Origin: Xylocopa sonorina
Taxonomy: Eukaryota; Arthropoda; Insecta; Hymenoptera; Apidae
DNA length: 64,000 nucleotides
Assembly: GCF_050948175.1 (NCBI RefSeq)
Contig: NW_027490131.1
Span: 124,001-188,000 of the forward strand
Reading direction: 5' to 3'
The notes below the pieces were generated by a model. The model did no database searches. It saw only the letters and a list, made by a program, of their open reading frames with translations, and was not told where the DNA came from. Numbering within the stretch: position 1 is the first letter of the stretch; each line of letters opens with the position of its first letter. Position numbers and translations under genes: made by a program. Below, piece after piece: positions 23,169 through 36,988 of the stretch.

Positions 23169-24386
23169 CGCATCTCATTTCTATGTTTCATGGTAAGATA
23201 TTATATGATTTGCGAAGTGTTATGTATTCCTCGTCTACACTTCAAATGAATGTAAATGCGACACTTCCTTGCAAGGAAATAGCGTTTGCAAATGTCTACC
23301 TATCGTAGCAATAGTGCTCTAATGCTTCTTAAAACGCGATATCGCATCACATTTCTATGTTTCATGGTAAGATATAATATGATTTGCGAAGTGTTATGTA
23401 TTCCTCGTCTACACTTCAAATGAATGTAAATGCGACACTTCCTTGCAAGGAAATAGCGTTTGCAGATGTCTACGTATCGAAGCAATAGTGTTCAAATGCT
23501 TCTTAAAACGAGATATTGCATCTCATATCTATGTTTCATGATAAGAGATAATATTCATTGCGAAGTGTTATGCATTCCTCGTCTACGATTCAAATGAATG
23601 TAAATGCGACACTTCCTTGCAAGGAAATAGCGTTTGCAGATGTCTACGTATCGTAGCAATAGAGTTCTTATGATTCTTAAAACGCGATATCGCATCTCAT
23701 TTCTATGTTTCATGGTAAGATATAATATGATTTGCGAAGTGTTATGTATTCCTCGTCTACACTTCAAATTAATGTAAATGCGACACTTCCTTGCTGGGAA
23801 ATAGCGTCTGCAGATGTCTAGCTATCGTAGCAATAGGGTCCTAATGCTTCTTAAGACGCGATATCGCATATCATTTCTATGTTTCATGGTAAGATGTAAT
23901 ATGATATGCGAAGTGTTATGTATTCCTCCTCTACACTTGAAATGAATGTAAATGCGACACTTCCTTGCTAGGAAATAGCGTCTGCAGATATCTAGGTATC
24001 GTAGCAATAGAGTTCTAATGCTTCTTAAAACGCGATATCGCATCTCATTTCTATGTTTCATGGTAAGATGTAATATGATTTGCGAAGTGTTATGTATTCC
24101 TCCTCTACACTTCAAATGAATGTAAATGCGACACTTCCTTGCCAGGAAATAGCGTTTGCAAATGTCTACCTATCGTAGCAATAGAATTCTAATGCTTCTT
24201 AAAACGCGATATCGCATCTCACTTCTATGTTTCATGGTACGATATAATATGATTTGCGAAGTGTTATGTATTCCTCGTCTACACTTCAAATGAATGTGAA
24301 TGCGACAGTTCCTCGCTAGGAAATAGCGTTTGCAGATGTCTACGTATCGTAGCAATAGAGTTCATATGATTCTTAAAACGCGATAT
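23169..24386. repeat. 7-monomer higher-order unit, copy 2 (1,218 bp)
   Basis: Direct copy of the preceding unit. Differences noted: GTAAGATGT (23,893) against GTAAAATGT (22,675); AAGAGATAAT (23,543) against AAGATATAAT (22,325); GATATGCG (23,904) against GATTTGCG; GACAGTTCC (24,304) against GACACTTCC. The copies are therefore very similar but older than an exact duplication. About 23,800-24,700 also matches about 29,018-29,918 at offset 5,218. Confidence 0.85.
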
Positions 24387-27300
24387 CGCATCTCATTTCT
24401 ATGTTTCATGGTAAGATATAATATGATTTGCGAAGTGTTATGTATTCCTCGTCAACACTTCAAATGAATGTAAATGGGACACTTCCTTGCAAGGAAGTAG
24501 CGTTTGCAGATGTCTACGTATCGAAGCAATAGAGTTCAGAGGCTTCTTAAAACGAGATATTGCATCTCATATCTATGTTTCATGATAAGATAGAATATTC
24601 ATTGCGAAGTGCTATGCATTCCTCGTCTACGATTCAAATGAAAGTAAATGCGACACTTCCTTGCAAGGAAATAACGATTGCAGATGTCTACGTATCGTAG
24701 CAATAGAGTTCATATGATTCTTAACCGCGATATCGCATCTCATTCCTATGTTTCATGGTAAGATGTAATATGATTTGCGAAGTGTTATGTATTCTTCCTC
24801 TACACTTGAAATGAATGTAAATGCGACACTTCCTTGCTAGGAAATAGCGTCTGCAGATATCTAGGTATCGTAGCAATAGGGTTCTAATGCTTCTTAAAAC
24901 GCGATATCGCATCTCATTTCTATGTTTCATAGTAAGATGTAATATGATTTGCGAAGTGTTATGTATTCCTCCTCTGCACTTCAAATGAATGTAAATGCGA
25001 CACTTCCTTGCCAGGAAATTGCGTTTGCAAATGTCTACCTATCGTAGCAATAATGTTCTAATGCTTCTTAAAACGCGATATCGCATTTCATTTCTATGTT
25101 TCATGGTAAGATATAATATGATTTGCGAAGTGTTATGTATTCCTTGTCTGCACTTCAAATGAATGTAAATGCGACACTTCCTTGCAAGGAAATAGCGTTT
25201 GCAGATGTCTACGTAACGTAGCAATAGAGTTCCAATGCTTCTTAAAACGCGATATTGCATCTCATTTTTATGTTTCATGGTAAGATATTATATGATTTGC
25301 GAAGTGTTATGTATTCCTCGTCTACACTTCAAATGAATGTAAATGAGACACTTCCTTGCAAGGAAGTAGCGTTTGCAGATGTATACGTATCGAAGCAATA
25401 GAGTTCAGAAGCTTCTTAAAACGAGATATTGCATCTCATATCTATGTTTCATGATAAGATAGAATATTCATTGCGAAGTGTTATGCATTCCTCGTCTACG
25501 ATTCAAATGAAAGTAAATGCGAGACTTCCTAACAAGGAAATAACGATTGCAGATGTCTACGTATCGTAGCAATAGAGTTCATATGATTCTTATAACGCGA
25601 TATCGCATCTCATTTCTATGTTTCATGGTAAGATATAACATGATTTGCGAAGTGTTATGTATTCCTCGTCAACACTTCAAATGAATGTGAATGCGATACT
25701 TCCTCGCTAGGAAATAGCGTTTGCAGATGTCTACGTATCGTAGCAATAGCTTTCTAATGCTTCTTAAAACGCGATATCGCATCTCATTTCTATGTTTCAT
25801 GGTAAGATGTAATATGATTTGCGAAGTGTTATGCATTCCTCGTCTACACTTCAAATGAATGTAAATGCGACACTTCCTTGCTAGGAAATAGCGTCTACAG
25901 ATGTCTACCTATCGTAGCAATAGTGTTTTAATGCTTCTTAAAACGCGATATCGCATCTCATTTCTATGTTTCATGGTAAGATATAACATGATTTGCGAAG
26001 TGTTATGTATTCCTCGTCTACACTTCAAATGAATGTGAATGCGATACTTCCTCGCTAGGAAATAGCGTTTGCAGATGTCTACGTATCGTAGCAATAGCTT
26101 TCTAATGCTTCTTAAAACGCGAAATCGCATCTCATTTCTATGTTTCATGGTAAGATATAACATGATTTGCGAAGTGTTATGTATTCCTCATCTGCACTTC
26201 AAATGAATGTAAATGCGACACTTCCTTGCAAGGAAATAGCGTTTGCAGATGTCTACGTATCGTAGCAATAGAGTTCTAATGCTCCTTAAAACGCGATATC
26301 GCATCTCATTTCTATGTTTCATGGTCAGATATAATATGATTTGCGAAGTGTCATGTATTCCTCGTCTACACTTCAAATGAATGTGAGTGCGACACTTCCT
26401 CGCTAGGAAATAGCGTTTGCAGATGTCTACGTATCGTAGCAATAGATTTCTAATGCTTCTTAAAACGAGATATTGCATCGCATATCTATGTTTCATGATA
26501 AGATATAATATTCATTGCGAAGTATTATGCATTCCTCGTCTACGATTCAAATGAAAGTAAATGCGACACTTCCTTGCAAGGAAATAGAGTTTGCAGATGT
26601 CTACGTATCGTAGCAATAGAGTTCATATGATTCTTAAAACGCGATATCGCATCTCATTTCTATGTTTCATGGTAAGATATAACATGATTTGCGAAGTGTT
26701 ATGTATTCCTCGTCTGTACTTCAAATGAATGTAAATGCGACACTTCCTTGCAAGGAAATAGCGTTTGCAGATGTCTACGTATCGTAACAATAGAGTTCAT
26801 ATGATTCTTAAAACGCGATATCGCATCTCATTTCTATGTTTCATGGTAAGATATAACATGATTTGCGAAGTGTTATGTATTCCTCGTCTACACTTCAAAT
26901 GAATGTGAATGCGATACTTCCTCGCTAGGAAATAGCGTTGGCAGATGTCTACGTATCGTAGCAATAGCTTTCTAATGCTTATTAAAACGCGAAATCGCAT
27001 CTCATTTCTATGTTTCATGGTAAGATATAATATTCTTTGCGAAGTGTTATGCATTCCCCGTCTACGATTCAAATGAAAGTAAATGCGACACTTCCTTGCA
27101 AGGAAATAGCGTTTACAGATGTCTACGTATCGTAGCAATAGAGTTCATGTGATTCTTAAAACGCGATATCGCATCTCATTTCTATGTTTCATGTTAAGAT
27201 ATAACATGATTCGCGAAGTGTTATGTATTCCTCGTCTACACTTCAAATGAATGTGAATGCGATACTTCCTCGCTAGGAAATAGCGTTTGCAGATGTCTAC

Positions 27301-27502
27301 GTATCGTAGCAATAGCTTTCTGATGCTTCTTAAAACGCGAAATCGCATCTCATTTCTATGCTTCATGGTAAGATATAATATGATTTGCGAAGTGTTATGT
27401 ATTCCTCGTCTACACTTCAAATGAATGTGAATGCGACACTTCCTCGCTAGGAAATAGCGTTTGCAGATGTCTACGTATAGTAGCAATAGATTTCTAATGC
27501 TC
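24387..27502. repeat. Mosaic satellite segment sharing blocks with distant parts of the array
   Basis: About 25,000-25,400 matches 33,870-34,270 (offset 8,872, 51 monomers minus 2). About 25,360-25,890 matches 46,590-47,110 (offset 21,226, 122 monomers minus 2), including the rare GAGACTTCCTAACAAGG (25,520 and 46,746). 25,909 to about 27,230 matches 11,990-13,485 with one monomer fewer. A 1-bp deletion lies at about 24,724 (TTAACCGCG). Type B cores: 24554, 25423 and 26467. No non-satellite sequence seen. Confidence 0.75.
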
Positions 27503-30500
27503 CTTAAAACGCGATATCGCATCTCATTTCTATGTTTCATGGTAAGATATAATATGATTTGCGAAGTGTTATGTATTCCTCGTCTACACTTCAAATTAAT
27601 GTAAATGCGATACTTCCTTGCTAGGAAATAGCGTTTGCAGATGTCTACGTATTGTAGCAATAGAGTTCTTATGATTCTTAAAACGCGATATCGCATCTCA
27701 TTTCTATGGTTCATGGTAAGATATAATACGATTTGCGAAGAGTTATGTATTCCTCGCCTACACTTCAAATGAATGTAAATGCGACACTTCCTTGCTAGGA
27801 AATAGCGTCTGCAGATGTCTAGGTATCGTAGCGATAGTGTTCTAATGCTTCTTAAAACGCGATATCGCATCTCATTTCTATGTTTCATGGTAAGATATAA
27901 TATGATTTGCGAGGTGTTATGTATTCCTCGTCTACACTTCAAATGAATGTAAATGCGACACTTCCTGGCAAGGAAATAGCGTTTGCAGATGTCTACCTAT
28001 CGTAGCAATAGAATTGTAATGCTTCTTAAAACGCGATATCGCATCTCATTTCTATGTTTCATGGTACGATATAATATGATTTGCGAAGTATTATGTATTC
28101 CTCGTCTACACTTCAAATGAATGTGAATGCGACACTTCCTCGCTAGGAAATAGCGTTTGCAGATGTCTACGTATCGTAGCAATAGAGTTCTTATGATTCT
28201 TAAAACGCGATATCGCATCTCATTTCTATGTTTCATGGTAAGATATAATATGATTTGCGAAGTGTTATGTATTCCTCGTCTACACTTCAAATGAATGTAA
28301 ATGCGACACTTCCTTGCAAGGAAATAACGATTGCAGATGTCTACGTATCGTAGCAATAGAGTTCATATGATTCTTAAAACGCCATATCGCATCTCATTTC
28401 TATGTTTCATGGTAAGATATAAATGATTTGCGAAGTGTTATGTATTCCTCGTCAAAACTTCAAATGAATGTGAATGCGATACTTCCTCGCTAGGAAATAG
28501 CGTTTGCAGATGTCTACGTATCGTAGCAATAGCTTTCTAATGCTTCTTAAAACGCGATATCGCATCTCATTTATATGTTTTATGGTAAGATATAATATGA
28601 TTTGCGAAGTGTCATGTATTCCTCGTCTACACTTCAAATGAATGTAAATGCGACACTTCCTTGCTAGGAAATAGTGTCTGAAGATGTCTAGGTATCGTAG
28701 CAATAGAGTTCTAATGCTTCTTAAAACGCGATATCGCATCTCATTTCTATGTTTCATGGTAAGATGTAATATGATTTGCGAAGTGTTATGTATTCCTCGT
28801 CTACACTTCAAATGAATGTAAATGCGATACTTCCTCGCTAGGAAATAGCGTCTGCAGATGTCTACATATCGTAGCAATAGAGTTCATATGATTCTTAAAA
28901 CGCGATATCGCATCTCATTCCTATGTTTCATGGTAAGATGTAATATGATTTGCGAAGTGTTATGTATTCCTCGTCTACACTTCAAATGAATGTAAATGCG
29001 ACACTTCCTTGCTGGGAAATAGCGTCTGCAGATGTCTAGCTATCGTAGCAATAGGGTCCTAATGCTTCTTAAGACGCGATATCGCATATCATTTCTATGT
29101 TTCATGGTAAGATGTAATATGATTTGCGAAGTGTTATGTATTCCTCCTCTACACTTGAAATGAATGTAAATGCGACACTTCCTTGCTAGGAAATAGCGTG
29201 TGCAGATATCTAGGTATCGTAGCAATAGAGTTCTAATGCTTCTTAAAACGCGATATCGCATCTCATTTCTATGTTTCATGGTAAGATGTAATATGATTTG
29301 CGAAGTGTTATGTATTCCTCCTCTACGCTTCAAATGAATGTAAATGCGACACTTCCTTGCCAGGAAATAGCGTTTGCAAATGTCTACCTATCGTAGCAAT
29401 AGAATTCTAATGCTTCTTAAAACGCGATATCGCATCTCACTTCTATGTTTCATGGTACGATATAATATGATTTGCGAAGTGTTATGTATTCCTCGTCTAC
29501 ACTTCAAATGAATGTGAATGCGACACTTCCTCGCTAGGAAATAGCGTTTGCAGATGTCTACGTATCGTAGCAATAGAGTTCATATGATTCTTAAAACGCG
29601 ATATCGCATCTCATTTCTATGTTTCATGGTAAGATATAATATGATTTGCGAAGTGTTATGTATTCCTCGTCAACACTTCAAATGAATGTAAATGGGACAC
29701 TTCCTTGCAAGGATGTAGCGTTTGCAGATGTCTACGTATCGAAGCAACAGAGTTCAGAAGCTTCTTAAAACGAGATATTGCATCTCATATCTATGTTTCA
29801 TGATAAGATAGAATATTCATTGCGAAGTGCTATGCATTCCTCGTCTACGATTCAAATGAAAGTAAATGCGACACTTCCTTGCAAGGAAATAACGATTGCA
29901 GATGTCTACGTATCGTAGCAATAGAGTTCATATGATTCTTAAAACGCGATATCGCATCTCATTTCTATGTTTCATGGTAAGATATAACATGATTTGCGAA
30001 GTGTTATGTATTCCTCGTCTACACATCAAATGAATGTGAATGCGATACTACCTCGCTAGGAAATAGCGTTTGTAGATGTGTACGTATCGTAGCAATAGCT
30101 TTCTAATGCTTCTTAAAACGCGATATCGCATCTCATTTCTATGTTTCATGGTAAGATATAATATGATTTGCGAAGTGTTATGTATTCCTCGTCTACACTT
30201 CAAATGAATGTAAATGAGACACTTCCTTGCAAGGAAGTAGCGTTTGCAGATGTCTACGTATCGAAGCAATAGAGTTCAGAAGCTTCTTAAAACGAGATAT
30301 TGCATCTCATATCTATGTTTCATGATAAGATAGAATATTCATTGCGAAGTGTTATGCATTCCTCGTCTACGATTCAAATGAAAGTAAATGCGACACTTCC
30401 TTGCAAGGAAATAACGATTGCAGATGTCTACGTATCGTAGCAATAGAGTTCATATGATTCTTAAAACCCGATATCGCATCTCATTTCTATGTTTCATAGT

Positions 30501-30807
30501 AAGATGTAATATGATTTGCGAAGTGTTATGTATTCCTCCTCTACACTTCAAATGAATGTAAATGCGACACTTCCTTGCCAGGAAATAGCGTTTGCAAATG
30601 TCTACCTATCGTAGCAATAATGTTCTAATGCTTCTTAAAACGCGATATCGCATTTCATTTCTATGTTTCATGGTAAGATATAATATGATTTGCGAAGTGT
30701 TATGTATTCCTTGTCTGCACTTCAAATGAATGTAAATGCGACACTTCCTTGCAAGGAAATAGCGTTTGCAGATGTCTACGTAACGTAGCAATAGAGTTCC
30801 AATGCTT
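27503..30807. repeat. 19-monomer higher-order unit, copy 1 (3,305 bp)
   Basis: Repeats at offset 3,305 (19 x 174 minus 1). The missing base is in GATATAAATGATTTG at about 28,422. The left boundary follows the mismatch GCTCCTT (27,502) against GCTTCTT (30,807). Private monomer variants shared by both copies include ATGGTTCATGG, TTCCTGGCAAGG, TTTATATGTTTTATGG and AATAGTGTCTGAAG. Type B cores 29772 and 30294. Confidence 0.88.
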
Positions 30808-33800
30808 CTTAAAACGCGATATCGCATCTCATTTCTATGTTTCATGGTAAGATATAATATGATTTGCGAAGTGTTATGTATTCCTCGTCTACACTTCAAA
30901 TTAATGTAAATGCGATACTTCCTTGCTAGGAAATAGCGTTTGCAGATGTCTACGTATTGTAGCAATAGAGTTCTTATGATTCTTAAAACGCGATATCGCA
31001 TCTCATTTCTATGGTTCATGGTAAGATATAATACGATTTGCGAAGAGTTATGTATTCCTCGCCTACACTTCAAATGAATGTAAATGCGACACTTCCTTGC
31101 TAGGAAATAGCGTCTGCAGATGTCTAGGTATCGTAGCGATAGTGTTCTAATGCTTCTTAAAACGCGATATCGCATCTCATTTCTATGTTTCATGGTAAGA
31201 TATAATATGATTTGCGAAGTGTTATGTATTCCTCGTCTACACTTCAAATGAATGTAAATGCGACACTTCCTGGCAAGGAAATAGCGTTTGCAGATGTCTA
31301 CCTATCGTAGCAATAGAATTGTAATGCTTCTTAAAACGCGATATCGCATCTCATTTCTATGTTTCATGGTACGATATAATATGATTTGCGAAGTATTATG
31401 TATTCCTCGTCTACACTTCAAATGAATGTGAATGCGACACTTCCTCGCTAGGAAATAGCGTTTGCAGATGTCTACGTATCGTAGCAATAGAGTTCTTATG
31501 ATTCTTAAAACGCGATATCGCATCTCATTTCTATGTTTCATGGTAAGATATAATATGATTTGCGAAGTGTTATGTATTCCTCGTCTACACTTCAAATGAA
31601 TGTAAATGCGACACTTCCTTGCAAGGAAATAACGATTGCAGATGTCTACGTATCGTAGCAATAGAGTTCATATGATTCTTAAAACGCCATATCGCATCTC
31701 ATTTCTATGTTTCATGGTAAGATATAAATGATTTGCGAAGTGTTATGTATTCCTCGTCAAAACTTCAAATGAATGTGAATGCGATACTTCCTCGCTAGGA
31801 AATAGCGTTTGCAGATGTCTACGTATCGTAGCAATAGCTTTCTAATGCTTCTTAAAACGCGATATCGCATCTCATTTATATGTTTTATGGTAAGATATAA
31901 TATGATTTGCGAAGTGTCATGTATTCCTCGTCTACACTTCAAATGAATGTAAATGCGACACTTCCTTGCTAGGAAATAGTGTCTGAAGATGTCTAGGTAT
32001 CGTAGCAATAGAGTTCTAATGCTTCTTAAAACGCGATATCGCATCTCATTTCTATGTTTCATGGTAAGATGTAATATGATTTGCGAAGTGTTATGTATTC
32101 CTCGTCTACACTTCAAATGAATGTAAATGCGATACTTCCTCGCTAGGAAATAGCGTCTGCAGATGTCTACATATCGTAGCAATAGAGTTCATATGATTCT
32201 TAAAACGCGATATCGCATCTCATTCCTATGTTTCATGGTAAGATGTAATATGATTTGCGAAGTGTTATGTATTCCCCGTCTACACTTCAAATGAATGTAA
32301 ATGCGACACTTCCTTGCTGGGAAATAGCGTCTGCAGATGTCTAGCTATCGTAGCAATAGGGTCCTAATGCTTCTTAAGACGCGATATCGCATATCATTTC
32401 TATGTTTCATGGTAAGATGTAATATGATTTGCGAAGTGTTATGTATTCCTCCTCTACACTTGAAATGAATGTAAATGCGACACTTCCTTGCTAGGAAATA
32501 GCGTGTGCAGATATCTAGGTATCGTAGCAATAGAGTTCTAATGCTTCTTAAAACGCGATATCGCATCTCATTTCTATGTTTCATGGTAAGATGTAATATG
32601 ATTTGCGAAGTGTTATGTATTCCTCCTCTACACTTCAAATGAATGTAAATGCGACACTTCCTTGCCAGGAAATAGCGTTTGCAAATGTCTACCTATCGTA
32701 GCAATAGAATTCTAATGCTTCTTAAAACGCGATATCGCATCTCACTTCTATGTTTCATGGTACGATATAATATGATTTGCGAAGTGTTATGTATTCCTCG
32801 TCTACACTTCAAATGAATGTGAATGCGACACTTCCTCGCTAGGAAATAGCGTTTGCAGATGTCTACGTATCGTAGCAATAGAGTTCATATGATTCTTAAA
32901 ACGCGATATCGCATCTCATTTCTATGTTTCATGGTAAGATATAATATGATTTGCGAAGTGTTATGTATTCCTCGTCAACACTTCAAATGAATGTAAATGG
33001 GACACTTCCTTGCAAGGATGTAGCGTTTGCAGATGTCTACGTATCGAAGCAACAGAGTTCAGAAGCTTCTTAAAACGAGATATTGCATCTCATATCTATG
33101 TTTCATGATAAGATAGAATATTCATTGCGAAGTGCTATGCATTCCTCGTCTACGATTCAAATGAAAGTAAATGCGACACTTCCTTGCAAGGAAATAACGA
33201 TTGCAGATGTCTACGTATCGTAGCAATAGAGTTCATATGATTCTTAAAACGCGATATCGCATCTCATTTCTATGTTTCATGGTAAGATATAACATGATTT
33301 GCGAAGTGTTATGTATTCCTCGTCTACACATCAAATGAATGTGAATGCGATACTACCTCGCTAGGAAATAGCGTTTGTAGATGTGTACGTATCGTAGCAA
33401 TAGCTTTCTAATGCTTCTTAAAACGCGATATCGCATCTCATTTCTATGTTTCATGGTAAGATATAATATGATTTGCGAAGTGTTATGTATTCCTCGTCTA
33501 CACTTCAAATGAATGTAAATGAGACACTTCCTTGCAAGGAAGTAGCGTTTGCAGATGTCTACGTATCGAAGCAATAGAGTTCAGAAGCTTCTTAAAACGA
33601 GATATTGCATCTCATATCTATGTTTCATGATAAGATAGAATATTCATTGCGAAGTGTTATGCATTCCTCGTCTACGATTCAAATGAAAGTAAATGCGACA
33701 CTTCCTTGCAAGGAAATAACGATTGCAGATGTCTACGTATCGTAGCAATAGAGTTCATATGATTCTTAAAACCCGATATCGCATCTCATTTCTATGTTTC

Positions 33801-34112
33801 ATAGTAAGATGTAATATGATTTGCGAAGTGTTATGTATTCCTCCTCTACACTTCAAATGAATGTAAATGCGACACTTCCTTGCCAGGAAATAGCGTTTGC
33901 AAATGTCTACCTATCGTAGCAATAATGTTCTAATGCTTCTTAAAACGCGATATCGCATTTCATTTCTATGTTTCATGGTAAGATATAATATGATTTGCGA
34001 AGTGTTATGTATTCCTTGTCTGCACTTCAAATGAATGTAAATGCGACACTTCCTTGCAAGGAAATAGCGTTTGCAGATGTCTACGTAACGTAGCAATAGA
34101 GTTCCAATGCTT
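30808..34112. repeat. 19-monomer higher-order unit, copy 2 (3,305 bp)
   Basis: Direct copy of the preceding unit with only three differences noted: GCGAAGTG (31,216) against GCGAGGTG (27,911); ATTCCCCGTC (32,272) against ATTCCTCGTC (28,967); CTACACTTC (32,632) against CTACGCTTC (29,327). That is about 0.1% divergence by eye. Ends where ATATTGC (about 34,126) replaces ATATCGC. The 1-bp deletion is inherited at about 31,727. Type B cores 33077 and 33599. Confidence 0.88.
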
Positions 34113-36988
34113 CTTAAAACGCGATATTGCATCTCATTTTTATGTTTCATGGTAAGATATTATATGATTTGCGAAGTTTTATGTATTCCTCGTCTACACG
34201 TCAAATGAATGTAAATGAGACACTTCCTTGCAAGGAAGTAGCGTTTGGAGATGTCTACGTATCGAAGCAATAGAGTTCAGAAGCTTCTTAAAACGAGATA
34301 TTGCATCTCATATCTATGTTTCATGATAAGATAGAATATTCATTGCGAAGTGTTATGCATTCCTCGTCTACGATTCAAATGAAAGTAAATGCGACACTTC
34401 CTTGCAAGGAAATAACGATTGCAGATGTCTACCTATCGTAGCAATAGAATTCTAATGCTTCTTAGAACGCGATATTGCATCTCATTTCTACGTTTCATGG
34501 TAAGATATAATATGATTTGCGAAGTGTCATGTATTCCTCGTCTACACTTCAAATGAATGTAAATGCGACACTTCCTTGCTAGGAAATAGCGTCTGCAGAT
34601 GTCTGGGTATAGTAGCAATAGAGCTCTAATGCTTCTTAAAACGCGATATCGCATCTCATTTCTATGTTTCATGGTAAGATGTAATATGATTTGCGAAGTG
34701 TTATGTATTCCTCGTCTACACTTCAAATGAATGTAAATGCGACACATCCTTGCTAGGAAATAGGGTCTGCAGATGTCTAGGTATCGTAGCAATAGAGTTC
34801 TAATGCTTCTTAAAACGCGATATCGCATCTCATTTCTATGTTTCATGGTAAGATATAATATTCATTGCGAAGTGTTATGCATTCCTCGTCTACGATTCAA
34901 ATGAATGTAAATGCGACACTTCCTTGCAAGGAAATAGCGTTTGCAGATGTCTACGTATCGTAGCAATCGAGTTCTTACGATTCTTAAAACGCGATATCGC
35001 TTCTCATTTCTATGGTTCATGGTAAGATATAATACGATTTGCGAAGTGTTATGTATTCCTCGTCTACACTTCAAATGAATGTAAATGCGACACTTCCTTG
35101 CTAGGAAATAGCGTCTGCAGATGTCTAGGTATCGTAGCGATAGTGTTCTAATGCTTCTTAAAACGCGATATCGCATCTCATTTCTATGTTTCATGGTAAG
35201 ATATAATATGATTTGCGAAGTTTTATGTATTCCTCGTCTACACTTCAAATGAATGTAATTGCGACATTTCCTTGCAAGGGAATAGCGTTTGCAGATGTCT
35301 ACCTATCGTAGCAATAGAATTCTAATGCTTCTTAAAACGCGATACCGCATCTCATTTCTATGTTTCATGGTAAGATATAATATAATTTGCGAAGTGTTAT
35401 GTATTCCTCGTCTACACTTCAAATGAATATGAATGGGACACTTCCTCGCTAGGAAATAGCGTTTGCAGATGTCTACGTATCGTAGCAATAGAGTTCATAT
35501 GATTCTTAAAACGCGAAATCGCATCTCATTTCTATGCTTCATGGTAAGATATAATATGATTTGCGAAGTGTTATGTATTCCTCGTCTACACTTCAAATGA
35601 ATGTGAATGCGACACTTCCTAGCTAGGAAATAGCGTTTGCAGATGTCTACGTATAGTAGCAATAGATTTCTAATGCTCCTTAAAACGCGATATCTCATCT
35701 CATTTCTATGTTTCATGGTAAGATATAACATGATTTGCGAAGTGTTATGTATTCCTCGTCTACACTTCAAATGAATGTAAATGCGACACTTCCTTGCAAG
35801 GAAATAGCGTTTGCAGATGTCTACGTATCGAAGCAATAGTGTTCAAATGCTTCTTAAAACGAGATATTGCATCTCATATCTATGTTTCATGATAAGATAT
35901 AATATTCATTGCGAAGTGTTATGTATTCCTCGTCTACGATTCAAATGAAAGTAAATGCGACACTTCCTTGCAAGGAAATAACGACTGCAGATGTCTACGT
36001 ATCGAAGCAATAGTGTTCAAATGCTTCTTAAAACGAGATATTGCATCTCATACATATGTTTCATGATAAGATATAATATTCATTGCGAAGTGTTATGTAT
36101 TCCTCGTCTACACTTCAAATGAATGTAAATGCGACACTTCCATGCTAGGAAATAGCGTCTGCAGATGTCTAGGTATCGTAGCGATAGTGTTCTAATGCTT
36201 CTTAAAACGCGATATCGCATCTCATTTCTATGTTTCATGGTAAGATATAATATGATTTGCGAAGTTTTATGTATTCCTCGTCTACACTTCAAATGAATGT
36301 AAATGCGATACTTCCTTGCAAGGGAATAGCGTTTGCAGATGTCTACCTATCGTAGCAATAGAATTCTAATGCTTCTTAAAACGCGATATCGCATCTCATT
36401 TCTATGTTTCATGGTAAGATATAATATAATTTGCGATGTGTTATGTATTCCTCGTCAACACTTCAGATGAATGTGAATGCGACACTTCCTCGCTAGGAAA
36501 TAGCGTTTGCAGATGTCTACGTATCGTAGCAATAGAGTTCATATGATTCTTAAAACGCGATATCGCATCTCATTTCTATGTTTCATGGTAAGATATAACA
36601 TGATTTGCGAAGTGTTATGTATTCCTCGTCTACACTTCAAATGAATGTGAATGCGATACTTCCTCGCTAGGAAATAGCGATTGTAGATGTCTACGTATCG
36701 TAGCAATAGCTTTCTAATGCTTCTAAAAACGCGATATCGCATCTCATTTCTATGTTTCATGGTAAGATATAATATGATTTGCGAAGTGTTATGTATTCCT
36801 CGTCTACACTTCAAATGAATGTAAATGCGACACTTCCTTGCAAGAAAGTAGCGTTTGCAGATGTCTACGTATCGCAGCAATAGAGTTCATATAATTCTTA
36901 AAACGCGATATCGCATCTCATTTCTATGTTTCATGGTAAGATATAACATGATTTGCGAAGTGTTATGTATTCCTCCTCTTCACTTGAA
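34113..36988. repeat. Mosaic satellite segment with chimeric monomers
   Basis: Ordinary 174-bp ladder without a clear large unit of its own. About 35,460-35,810 matches 38,244-38,594 (offset 2,784, 16 monomers). About 36,010-36,380 matches 37,402-37,772 (offset 1,392, 8 monomers). Type B cores 34295, 35861 and 36035; the last switches to type A to its right (TGTATTCC and ACACTTCAAATGAATG near 36,100). No gene or insertion seen. Confidence 0.75.
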
